Shown here: one piece after another, positions 1-6,165 of the stretch
Numbering within the stretch: the stretch's first letter is position 1
Layout of the letters: the number at the start of each line of letters is the position of its first letter
Source of the DNA: Anaerolineaceae bacterium
GTDB taxonomy: Bacteria; Chloroflexota; Anaerolineae; Anaerolineales; Anaerolineaceae
Length of the DNA stretch: 6,165 nucleotides
NCBI GenBank assembly: GCA_014860845.1
Contig: JACZIY010000800.1
Location: 1 to 6,165, forward strand
Reading direction: 5' to 3'
Notes under the pieces: generated by a model
The model's database searches: none
The model's input: only the letters and a program-made list of their open reading frames with translations
Told to the model about the DNA's origin: nothing
Made by a program: the position numbers and the translations under genes

Positions 1-129
1 ATCCGGCTTCGAGGACAAAGGATATGTGGACACCAGCGAAACCCGAAAATCAAGCGAGAGGAGCATATCGATCCATCTTTTTGTAGTGGCACTGCGACCG
101 TCTGCGATTAATAGGATGTGGGTGTTCAT
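1..129 (-). CDS. Second glycosyltransferase, N-terminal 43 codons only
   Basis: An ATG at 129-127 directly follows the TAA of the upstream glycosyltransferase and opens a frame that stays open for 43 codons to the window edge. It begins MNTHILLIADGRSATTKRW and continues into a segment ending FRVSLVSTYP. The layout is a beta strand, an ADGRS turn, an amphipathic helix with RW, then a strand ending in STYP. This resembles the N-terminus of GT4 family enzymes, where ADGRSP..., a helix with W-I and H-L-I/V-S-T-Y-P are common. An AGGGG Shine-Dalgarno lies 9 bases upstream inside the preceding gene, supporting this start. The catalytic donor-binding half is outside the window, so class and function are inferred from a short N-terminal match and from the neighbouring glycosyltransferase. 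Local G+C (59 of 120 bases) is higher than in much of sbcC. Confidence 0.68.
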   Translation of the reverse strand, partial: MNTHILLIADGRSATTKRWIDMLLSLDFRVSLVSTYPLSSKPD

Positions 130-1239
130 TTAGGATTTCCCCTGCAAAAAAGCATCCATACTGGCTTTAATGAAAACAGAGACCATATTGTCAATATTCA
201 CACTGGTTTTAACTGTTTGATAAGCTACCAGCCCCTTTTGACGCAATATTACTGGAGAGCTGAGTGCTGACGAAATAGCATCCAATAGTGCTTGTGGATC
301 ATTGGGAGAGATATTCCACCCTGTTTCATCGATTACCAGGTCTGATTGCGTCCCATCTCCTTCAGCAACGATCACAGGCAATGCGTGTGCCATGGCTTGT
401 TGAACCGCCAGGCCACCGGTTCCAGGTAAGACAAATAAATCTGCCTGATTGAAAATCAAATCCAATTCTTCTCCAAAAATTCCACCCCAAAATTTGGTTT
501 TGGGATAAGTTTTAGCTGCCAGGTCTTCTAATTCAGAACGAATAGCCCCATCTCCGACAATCCACAAATTTGGTTGAATTTTTTCGGGTAGTTGTGAACA
601 CACTTTAATCAGCGCATCCAATCTTTTTCTGGGCTGTAATCTGCCGACATACAGAAGAATGGGAATGTAATCCTCATTCCAAATCAACCGATTTGGGGGA
701 GGATTTGTGGGGGAAGCCGCGGTGGCGTTCATGGCGACATAAACTTTTTTTGGATCAAACCCAGCCTGAATATAACCTTGAGCTCCTCTTTTGCTGTAGG
801 CAATCATACTGTTGAATGATTTCAAAAATTGTGTACGAGTGTAGTTGCGAATAAAGGAAACTGGTCCGGAGGATTGGGGAACACCTAACCCCCAACCAAT
901 CACGGGTTTCTTTTGGCTTTTCATCCATCGTTGGGCGGAAATTGTTGATCGATAGCGGGGATTGGCTTCCACAATCAGTACATCTGGCTGCCAATTTTTT
1001 ACCCACTCAGGAAATTGAGGTTGTAGACAAAAATAAAACTTGCCTTGCAAGCAATGAATATTTTTAGTGAATTGATAATCTACACCCTTCAACTGATCTA
1101 CGATTGTAATCATTTCTCCTGGTTGTGGTGCACCAGCGATTACTCCCAGTTCAATTTCTGGTTGTTTAGCTAATAGCTCCAAAAAAGGAGCTCTATAAGC
1201 CGGGATAACACGTTGTTGAATAGCTAAACGTATTTTCAT
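130..1239 (-). CDS. Glycosyltransferase, GT4-like (GT-B fold)
   Basis: This 369-residue protein is probably a cytoplasmic or membrane-associated transferase that uses a nucleotide-sugar donor to build a surface polysaccharide or glycolipid. The N-terminal acceptor half starts MKIRLAIQQRVIPAYRAPF, a pattern seen in GT4 exopolysaccharide enzymes. The C-terminal donor half shows LLYVGRLQPRKRLDALI (R200 and K205 at the usual phosphate-contacting places), LWIVGDG (226-231) and LPGTGGLAVQQAMAHALPVIVAEGDG (described by its key residues G273, Q281 and P288). In that segment the usual EX7E glutamates are replaced by G273 and Q281, which I read as a subfamily variant. No transmembrane segment or signal peptide is evident. 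The ATG overlaps the sbcC TGA as ATGA with no strong Shine-Dalgarno, and the TAA stop touches the ATG of the next glycosyltransferase, so the two probably act in one pathway. Donor, acceptor and product are unknown. Confidence 0.88.
   Translation of the reverse strand: MKIRLAIQQRVIPAYRAPFLELLAKQPEIELGVIAGAPQPGEMITIVDQLKGVDYQFTKNIHCLQGKFYFCLQPQFPEWVKNWQPDVLIVEANPRYRSTISAQRWMKSQKKPVIGWGLGVPQSSGPVSFIRNYTRTQFLKSFNSMIAYSKRGAQGYIQAGFDPKKVYVAMNATAASPTNPPPNRLIWNEDYIPILLYVGRLQPRKRLDALIKVCSQLPEKIQPNLWIVGDGAIRSELEDLAAKTYPKTKFWGGIFGEELDLIFNQADLFVLPGTGGLAVQQAMAHALPVIVAEGDGTQSDLVIDETGWNISPNDPQALLDAISSALSSPVILRQKGLVAYQTVKTSVNIDNMVSVFIKASMDAFLQGKS
139..143 (-). promoter_or_regulatory. Ribosome binding site for the second glycosyltransferase
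   Basis: The minus strand reads AGGGG followed by 9 bases and then ATG at 129-127. The site lies within the last codons of the preceding glycosyltransferase (Gln-Gly). It is the clearest normally spaced Shine-Dalgarno in the window, and it supports reinitiation at a true start rather than stop-codon readthrough. Confidence 0.65.
1236..1239 (-). other. ATGA stop/start overlap, sbcC to glycosyltransferase
   Basis: The sbcC TGA (1238-1236) overlaps the glycosyltransferase ATG (1239-1237). The upstream bases hold no strong Shine-Dalgarno, again pointing to coupled translation on one message. Confidence 0.85.
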
Positions 1240-3806
1240 GAATACACAATCACTTCTACCTGTGAACCATTTGGTGTTTTTTCTACCTCGATTCTTCCAG
1301 GAAAGGCATCTTTCAGTTCTTCTAGGTGGGTGATAATCAGAATTTTTGAGAAATCCCGCTTGACCTGATTAATCGTTTCAACCAAACGGCTGCGACCGGT
1401 GTGATCCTGACTACCAAAGCCTTCATCGATGACCAGCGTTTGCAAGCGGGCACCAGATCGTTTTGCCAAAACCTGTGAAAGTGCTAATCTGATCGCAAAA
1501 TTGATGCGGAATGCTTCACCGCCAGAGAACATTTCATAGGCTCTGGTATGGCCATTGGCATCATTTATGAGAATATCGAGAGTCTCTTTTTTGTCCTGTC
1601 TCTTTTTATCTTTATATTCACTTTGCGTTTCGAAATGGATGGATAATTGACCTAAAGTCAATCGATCCAAAAGCTCATTTGCATGGGCTTCAATTTCTGG
1701 TAAAGCCTGTTCAATCAATAAAGCTGGCACACCGTTTTTGCCAAATGCTTCTTCCAATTTCTGAATCCGGCTGATTTGGACGATGAGCTGATCCAACTCC
1801 AATTGAATCTTATCTTTGTCAATTTTTTTTCGTTCAATGGTATCTAATTTTTGTTTTTCAGCACCTAGTCGGCGACTTATTTGACTGAGCTCAATGTCTA
1901 TAGCATCCAATTCTTTTTTCAGCTGGAGAATATCAGGTAAATTGGCATACAATTTATCAAACTCAATCTGCATCGTTTTGAGCGATTCAGATTTATCTTC
2001 AAGGTCCTGTTCATCGTTTTTGATATCATCCATTAGTTCAGTCAATTGTTTTAATATCGGATCCAACTTTCCACGCGCAGTTTCCAGATTGCGGTAATTT
2101 TCTTCTGTGCCGCGCAGTTGATTTTCCAATTGTTGAATGGATGAATGTATCCCTTCATCATAATTGATATTTTTAATTTCCTGATCCAGAGAAATCATTT
2201 GTGATTGGTATTTCTGTTCAAAGATTCGATTTTCTAATTGTTGTATGATCCTTTGATATTCGGTAAATTGGTTTTTCTGCCACTCATCGATTGAATTCTG
2301 CATTCTTTCTATATTCACTCGTTTTTCTGTCATTTGATTTTGTAATTGAGTGGATTCTTTTTCGATCGAATCTATTTTTTTAAGTTCTACCCTTGCTTCT
2401 TCAATTTCATTTCTAAATTGTTCGATTAATTCATTTTCTTCTGCAATGGTTCTTTTGCGCTCAACACCTTCTTTAATAATTAAATTCTCATACTTTTCTT
2501 TATGTTCCTGCGTAAGAGGTTGACTACAAAATGGGCATTCTGGTCCTACACCACGGAATTCTTTCAAATGTTCACGTTTATCATCATTGAGATGCTCCAG
2601 ATGTCTGATTTTTTCTCGTCTGGCTGAGATCTCACCCTGTAGACCTTGTATCTTCTCATGCAACTTTTGCTTTTCCGAAATTGATATTGCAAACTCATCC
2701 TGCTTCTTTTTGAGAAGAGATAACTCTTTTTCGGTTTCAGGAAGTAGTTGTTTAAATCGATCAATCTCTGAATGCTTTTCATCGAGGAATATCTTCTTTG
2801 TGCTGAGAGATTTAAATTCTTTGTCAATTTCATGTTTTATGTTGATTAATTCCTGATTGGCTTTTTGATAAACCGTTGCTTTTTTGTTTAATTCATCCAG
2901 ATCAATTCGAACTTGTAACCAGTGTTCATAATTTTCTTCAATTTGTGAAGCATTTTGAACCTGGTTTTGTAGTGTTTCTAACTGGATTGACAAATCATAC
3001 TGTCGATTTTTATTTTTATTCAGAGTTAAAGATAATTTTTCTATATCTGTTTTTTGTTGTTTAATTTGCGATGCAGCGTTTATTCTGGCTGAATCCAATT
3101 GTTTCGCCTGATCTAAGAGTTGATTATGACTTTCTTTTGATTTATTTTTTTCATTTAGGTCTTTTTTAATCTGGGCTAGATCAATTTTGACCTGCTCTTC
3201 ATTCGCTAATTCATTATTTATTTCAATCAGAATACTTTCCAGCCGTTTTTTCTCAAATTCCAGATCTTTTCTAATTTCTCTTGTTTTTTTTAGATAATCT
3301 TCCCAAATTTCCAACCCAAGTATGTTTGACAGAATAGCTTTGCGATCTCCAGACGTTAACTGAGTAAATTGATCCGCTTTTCCTTGCAGGAAGAAAGATG
3401 CATTAATAAACGTCTCATAATCCATACGTAATGTGGATTGAATTCTTTTCTGTGTATCACTCACGGAATGTTCGGTGAGAGTGCGCCAATGATCAGTGTC
3501 CTGATCTCGAATATAGAATTCAAGAATTTGTGTTTTATCTATTTGTTTTGTACGGCGTACTCTAAATAGTTGTTGTTCATATTCAAAATCCATCACAACC
3601 AGGGCAGTTTCCGATTGCTGATTAATCACCTGATCATTTCTGGCTCTTGCATACCCAAAAAGCGACCACGTCAAGGCATCTAAAATGGAAGATTTCCCAG
3701 CGCCATTTGGACCCGTGATACTTGCCAAATGTAATTGTTCAAAGTTGATTTCGACGGGTTCTATATAGGATAAAAAACCCTGAATTATGAGATTTACAGG
3801 AATCAT
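1236..3806 (-). CDS. sbcC: SbcC/Rad50-like SMC-family ATPase of the SbcCD nuclease
   Basis: This 856-residue cytoplasmic ATPase should drive and gate the SbcD nuclease on DNA ends and hairpins. The N-terminal ABC half carries Walker A GPNGAGKSS (residues 32-40) and the Q-loop in FFLQGKADQFT (Q141). Long Lys/Glu/Gln/Leu-rich coiled-coil arms run from about 165 to 420 and 430 to 700. At the apex is a zinc hook, CPFC (C424 and C427), almost exactly mid-protein, as expected for two equal arms and hook-mediated dimerisation. The C-terminal half begins near AFGKNGVPALLIEQ and carries the signature SGGE (761-764), Walker B TLVIDE (790-795), D-loop GSQD and H-loop ITH (H827). All ATPase motifs look intact. 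It is shorter than E. coli SbcC (about 1,050) and near archaeal Rad50 in length. Its ATG overlaps the preceding TGA and no clear Shine-Dalgarno is visible, so translational coupling is likely. Rad50 or a generic SMC ATPase are alternative names, but sbcD upstream favours SbcC. Confidence 0.96.
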   Translation of the reverse strand: MIPVNLIIQGFLSYIEPVEINFEQLHLASITGPNGAGKSSILDALTWSLFGYARARNDQVINQQSETALVVMDFEYEQQLFRVRRTKQIDKTQILEFYIRDQDTDHWRTLTEHSVSDTQKRIQSTLRMDYETFINASFFLQGKADQFTQLTSGDRKAILSNILGLEIWEDYLKKTREIRKDLEFEKKRLESILIEINNELANEEQVKIDLAQIKKDLNEKNKSKESHNQLLDQAKQLDSARINAASQIKQQKTDIEKLSLTLNKNKNRQYDLSIQLETLQNQVQNASQIEENYEHWLQVRIDLDELNKKATVYQKANQELINIKHEIDKEFKSLSTKKIFLDEKHSEIDRFKQLLPETEKELSLLKKKQDEFAISISEKQKLHEKIQGLQGEISARREKIRHLEHLNDDKREHLKEFRGVGPECPFCSQPLTQEHKEKYENLIIKEGVERKRTIAEENELIEQFRNEIEEARVELKKIDSIEKESTQLQNQMTEKRVNIERMQNSIDEWQKNQFTEYQRIIQQLENRIFEQKYQSQMISLDQEIKNINYDEGIHSSIQQLENQLRGTEENYRNLETARGKLDPILKQLTELMDDIKNDEQDLEDKSESLKTMQIEFDKLYANLPDILQLKKELDAIDIELSQISRRLGAEKQKLDTIERKKIDKDKIQLELDQLIVQISRIQKLEEAFGKNGVPALLIEQALPEIEAHANELLDRLTLGQLSIHFETQSEYKDKKRQDKKETLDILINDANGHTRAYEMFSGGEAFRINFAIRLALSQVLAKRSGARLQTLVIDEGFGSQDHTGRSRLVETINQVKRDFSKILIITHLEELKDAFPGRIEVEKTPNGSQVEVIVYS
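3803..3806 (-). other. ATGA stop/start overlap, corC-like gene to sbcC
   Basis: The TGA of the membrane-protein gene (3805-3803) shares two bases with the ATG of sbcC (3806-3804). There is no convincing Shine-Dalgarno just upstream, so termination-coupled reinitiation is the likely mode of sbcC translation. Confidence 0.85.
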
Positions 3807-5140
3807 ATTTCTGAAGCCGATTCATCATTTTGTTGTACCTCAAGGTTAATTGGAATAACCAGAACTTTATCAACCCGTTTACCATCCATATCCATAATTT
3901 CGAAGCGCATATTGTAAACATCAAAATACTGGCCAACCTCAGGGATGCTATCGAGAATGGTCATCATAAAACCACCCAGGGTTTGAAAACCAACACGATC
4001 TTCCTCTGGAAGTGTATCGATTCCCAATAACTCTTTAATATCATCTATAGCCAATAAACCATCCAATAACCAGGATCCATCTTCTCGTTGAATTATCTGA
4101 ATTTCTTCTTCTTCTCCTGCGGTCGGAATAGAACCAACAATTGATTTCAGCACGTCATAAAGTGTTACCATCCCCAGTACACCACTGAATTCATCGATCA
4201 CCAGTGCAGCATGCGCTCCGGCTTCTTTGATCAGGTCCAAAGCTTTTAAAGCTGATGTACTATCCGGTACAAACAAGGGAGGTTGAATCAGGTCAGGAAT
4301 GGAAGGAATTGCCCCATTCAGACTATTACTAAGAAAGTCTTTAGCTAATAACATACCCTGTACATTATCCAATTCACCGGTTGCTACCGGGAAGCGACTA
4401 TGGTTGGAATGGATAACCTGATCTAATATCACATCGAAGGGTTCTTCTAGATCAATCCATTCAATTTCTGTGCGTGGTGTCATGATAGAGTCTATATACC
4501 TTCCGCCCAATCGAAAGATTCCAGTAACCATATCTTCTTCTGCGGACTCAAATATTCCAGACTGAGTACCTTGCTTCATTAACACTTTTATTTCTTCTTC
4601 GGTAATAATGGGATCTTTTGATTTCTCGATTCCAAGTATCCTCAAACCGATATCTGTTGAAGCACTGAGTAGCTTCACAATCGGTGATGTCAGCCAGGAA
4701 ATAACCTTCATAGGCATGGCTACCGCAGATGCAATTTTTTCTGGTGAATTCATTCCCAGGCGTTTGGGAATCAGTTCTCCAATCACCAGAGAAAAATACG
4801 TTGTAAGCAAAACGACAATAGCAACGGATAAAATTTCACTGTAGGGTTTGAGCCAGGAGACTTTTTGAAACATCAAGCTTAAATCAGAGGAAATGGATGC
4901 ACCACCAAGAGCACCTGATAGAATACCAATTAATGTAATACCGATTTGAACGGTGGATAGAAATTTATTCGGATTCTCAGAAATATCAAGCGCAACCTGA
5001 GCAGATCGTACCCCATCTTTGGACATTTGTTGTAATCGGACTTTTCTGGCAGAAATGAGTGAGATTTCTGACATCGCAAAAATGCCATTGATGATGATCA
5101 AAAAGAAAATTATTAATACACTTAGAAAAATGTTGTCCAT
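3803..5140 (-). CDS. CorC/HlyC-family CNNM-CBS membrane protein (hemolysin family protein)
   Basis: This 445-residue inner-membrane protein has the standard architecture of the family often annotated as hemolysin or magnesium/cobalt efflux protein. Hydrophobic segments lie at about residues 3-25, 59-82, 103-122 and 136-168 (CNNM/DUF21 domain), with the family motif GELIPKRLG at 121-129. A CBS pair follows (about 217-340), opening with IMTPRTEIEW and including SRFPV and the VIDEFSG/GMVTLYD segment. A CorC_HlyC C-terminal domain spans about 350-435. The ATG at 5140 is the only sensible start: an in-frame TAA lies 9 bases upstream, and the next ATG (residue 23) would remove most of helix 1. Members are linked to Mg2+/Co2+ or Na+ transport and divalent-ion homeostasis. 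The CBS pair often binds adenine nucleotides, but substrate cannot be read from sequence. It overlaps sbcC by 4 bases (ATGA), so it is co-translated with a DNA-repair gene it has no known link to. Confidence 0.93.
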   Translation of the reverse strand: MDNIFLSVLIIFFLIIINGIFAMSEISLISARKVRLQQMSKDGVRSAQVALDISENPNKFLSTVQIGITLIGILSGALGGASISSDLSLMFQKVSWLKPYSEILSVAIVVLLTTYFSLVIGELIPKRLGMNSPEKIASAVAMPMKVISWLTSPIVKLLSASTDIGLRILGIEKSKDPIITEEEIKVLMKQGTQSGIFESAEEDMVTGIFRLGGRYIDSIMTPRTEIEWIDLEEPFDVILDQVIHSNHSRFPVATGELDNVQGMLLAKDFLSNSLNGAIPSIPDLIQPPLFVPDSTSALKALDLIKEAGAHAALVIDEFSGVLGMVTLYDVLKSIVGSIPTAGEEEEIQIIQREDGSWLLDGLLAIDDIKELLGIDTLPEEDRVGFQTLGGFMMTILDSIPEVGQYFDVYNMRFEIMDMDGKRVDKVLVIPINLEVQQNDESASEI

Positions 5141-5141
5141 A

Positions 5142-5147
5142 CTCCCT
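5142..5147 (-). promoter_or_regulatory. Shine-Dalgarno-like AGGGAG abutting the corC-like start
   Basis: The minus strand reads AAGGGAGT directly before ATG, leaving only one base between AGGGAG and the start codon, far less than the usual 5-9. A second purine box, GAGGAG at 5168-5163 inside the last sbcD codons, is 22 bases away, which is too far. No other ATG, GTG or TTG fits between them in frame. The start at 5140 is still preferred because of the first membrane helix and the in-frame TAA upstream. Initiation may depend on ribosomes arriving from sbcD. Confidence 0.45.
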
Positions 5148-5156
5148 TAAACGGAA

Positions 5157-6165
5157 TTATCTCTCCTCATTCTGATTATAGATTATTTCTTTGGCGATTA
5201 CTTGCAATGTGTCAATTTCCTCTGGAGAGACTTTCTGACTCTCCCAATATAATTCCAGCAATTTTTCGTGTGGCAAATTAGAAATACTTTCATCATCCCC
5301 TAAGCGAAGGCGGGTTGAAAAGATTGGTTTTCGAACGAGGTGAAAATCTAATGCTGTCGCGAATCGTTCCTGGAACCAGTGATCATCTATGAGAATGTCC
5401 CAATCCTTCGGGTATACCAAGGTCAAACGCACAATCGCATTCTCAACTTCAGAAGAATCAATCAAAGAATTTTCCAGGTAATTTTTAATTTCAATTGGTG
5501 ATGGTAATGTGTGATTTTCACTTGAGTTTATTTCTCGTAAATCTACGGGAATATCAATAAAAGGACGACCTTCTAATAATCGCCATGAAATATTGCTTTT
5601 TCCTTTATCCACTTCTGCAATCACAAAAAATTTATCGTCCTTTGCCTCACCAAAGTCGACACGTTCAATGGATCCGGAATATATAACATGGGGTTGGTTG
5701 TTTTCATTCAGATCCTGCGCCTTATGAATATGTCCCAAGGCGACATAATCAAATTCCTTGCTTTTAACCAGGCTGATTGGTAAGACAATATCATGACCCA
5801 ACATGATGCTGCGTTCAGCGCCATAGACTGCTCCCTGCACGGTTGCATGTGCAGTTAAAATTGTTGGCAATTTTGGATCAATTTTTTCCAAAAGACGATC
5901 GATAATTTGCGAGATAATGGCTTCGATATCTGTGTCAACATCGTCTAATTTAGATAAATTGTCCTGATGGGTAGAGAGAAATCCACTGCGGGTGATCCAC
6001 GGTATGGCGATAATTTGAATAGGTAAATTATTCAATTGTTGTGAGGAAATAAAATCTGGTTTTGACACCAGGAGTACGTTAGGCACAGAAAGTGTGCTGA
6101 ATTCCTGTAGGGCAGTTGCTCTTCCAGCTGCGGGTGAGATATCATGGTTTCCCACCAATAAAATG
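5157..6165 (-). CDS. sbcD: Exonuclease SbcD, nuclease subunit of SbcCD (5' end missing)
   Basis: This is the Mre11-type metallophosphoesterase nuclease that pairs with SbcC to cut DNA ends and hairpins in the cytoplasm. The frame is open to the window edge and reads ILLVGNHD at the edge, so the first codons are missing and the TTG near 6158 is not a start. Visible family motifs are the metal-binding GNHD (6152-6141), TAHATVQGA with its histidine near 5849, and LGHIHK (about 5738-5721), followed by the typical SGSIER segment. The C-terminal 150 or so residues fit the capping domain. About 336 residues are present. SbcD proteins are usually around 400, so roughly the first 70-90 residues, carrying the first metal-binding motifs (D-x-H and GDxxD), lie outside the window. 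It ends in TAA, 16 bases before the corC-like gene. The partner gene sbcC is one gene further downstream. Identity is firm from motifs and partner; activity cannot be judged without the N-terminus. Confidence 0.95.
   Translation of the reverse strand, partial: ILLVGNHDISPAAGRATALQEFSTLSVPNVLLVSKPDFISSQQLNNLPIQIIAIPWITRSGFLSTHQDNLSKLDDVDTDIEAIISQIIDRLLEKIDPKLPTILTAHATVQGAVYGAERSIMLGHDIVLPISLVKSKEFDYVALGHIHKAQDLNENNQPHVIYSGSIERVDFGEAKDDKFFVIAEVDKGKSNISWRLLEGRPFIDIPVDLREINSSENHTLPSPIEIKNYLENSLIDSSEVENAIVRLTLVYPKDWDILIDDHWFQERFATALDFHLVRKPIFSTRLRLGDDESISNLPHEKLLELYWESQKVSPEEIDTLQVIAKEIIYNQNEER

Noticed and set aside
755..1006. Minus-strand open frame in another phase within the glycosyltransferase
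   Set aside because: The frame is internal to a coherent 369-residue protein and its translation looks random. The CTDCG segment does not form part of any larger domain.
1894..3064. Several plus-strand open frames of 60-90 codons opposite sbcC (for example 1894-2097, 2587-2856, 2876-3064)
   Set aside because: They are antisense shadows of an intact, motif-rich coding region. Their Ser/Phe/Cys-rich translations are typical of reading Lys/Glu codons backwards, and no domain is recognisable.
3739..3936. Minus-strand open frame spanning the corC-like/sbcC junction in a third phase
   Set aside because: It overlaps the supported ends of both genes, and the translation shows no family features.
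4104..4115. Short TTC triplet repeat (GAA on the coding strand)
   Set aside because: It only encodes a Glu run (residues 343-346) in the linker between the CBS pair and the C-terminal domain. It is too short to be called a microsatellite of interest.
4608..4844. Plus-strand open frame opposite the membrane-domain part of the corC-like gene
   Set aside because: It lies wholly within a well-supported gene on the other strand, with no recognisable motif and no independent promoter or context.
6156..6158. TTG as a possible start of the sbcD fragment
   Set aside because: The frame stays open upstream to the window edge and the codons before it (Ile-Leu) complete the conserved ILLVGNHD strand and metal motif, so TTG is an internal leucine.
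1..6165. Search for a novel defence island, CRISPR, phage or transposon signal, given the presence of a nuclease/ATPase pair
   Set aside because: The nuclease and ATPase match SbcD and SbcC with all canonical motifs visible. No transposase, integrase, direct repeat array, att-like repeat or tRNA was seen.

Overview
The window is a compact bacterial operon fragment read entirely from the minus strand, so transcription runs from high to low coordinates. It holds three complete genes and two genes cut by the window edges. In transcription order they are sbcD (5' end missing), a CorC/HlyC-type CNNM/CBS membrane protein, sbcC (SMC/Rad50-like ATPase), a family-4-like glycosyltransferase, and the first 43 codons of a second glycosyltransferase.

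Packing is very tight. There are 16 bases between sbcD and the corC-like gene, a 4-base ATGA stop/start overlap between the corC-like gene and sbcC, and another ATGA overlap between sbcC and the first glycosyltransferase. A TAA stop is followed directly by an ATG between the two glycosyltransferases. No gap exceeds 16 bases, and I see no internal promoter, terminator, RNA gene, repeat array, CRISPR or mobile element. One transcript with translational coupling is the simplest reading. Its promoter and terminator lie outside the window.

Functionally, SbcD (Mn-dependent nuclease) and SbcC (ATPase with a zinc-hook coiled coil) should form the SbcCD/Mre11-Rad50 complex, which processes DNA ends, hairpins and protein-blocked breaks. 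The gene between them encodes an unrelated inner-membrane protein with a four-helix CNNM/DUF21 domain, a CBS pair and a CorC_HlyC domain. The downstream genes appear to serve envelope or exopolysaccharide glycosylation. The operon therefore mixes DNA repair, probable ion/membrane homeostasis and sugar transfer.

The organism is a bacterium with a moderately AT-rich genome. By hand count G+C is 59/120 at positions 1-120 and only 12/60 in part of the sbcC coiled coil. The medium-length SbcC (856 aa) and the style of the glycosyltransferases remind me of Chloroflexota (Anaerolineae-like) genomes, but this is an impression and not a demonstrated assignment. I see no undescribed defence or mobile system; the window reads as ordinary chromosomal genes with a few oddities listed under findings.
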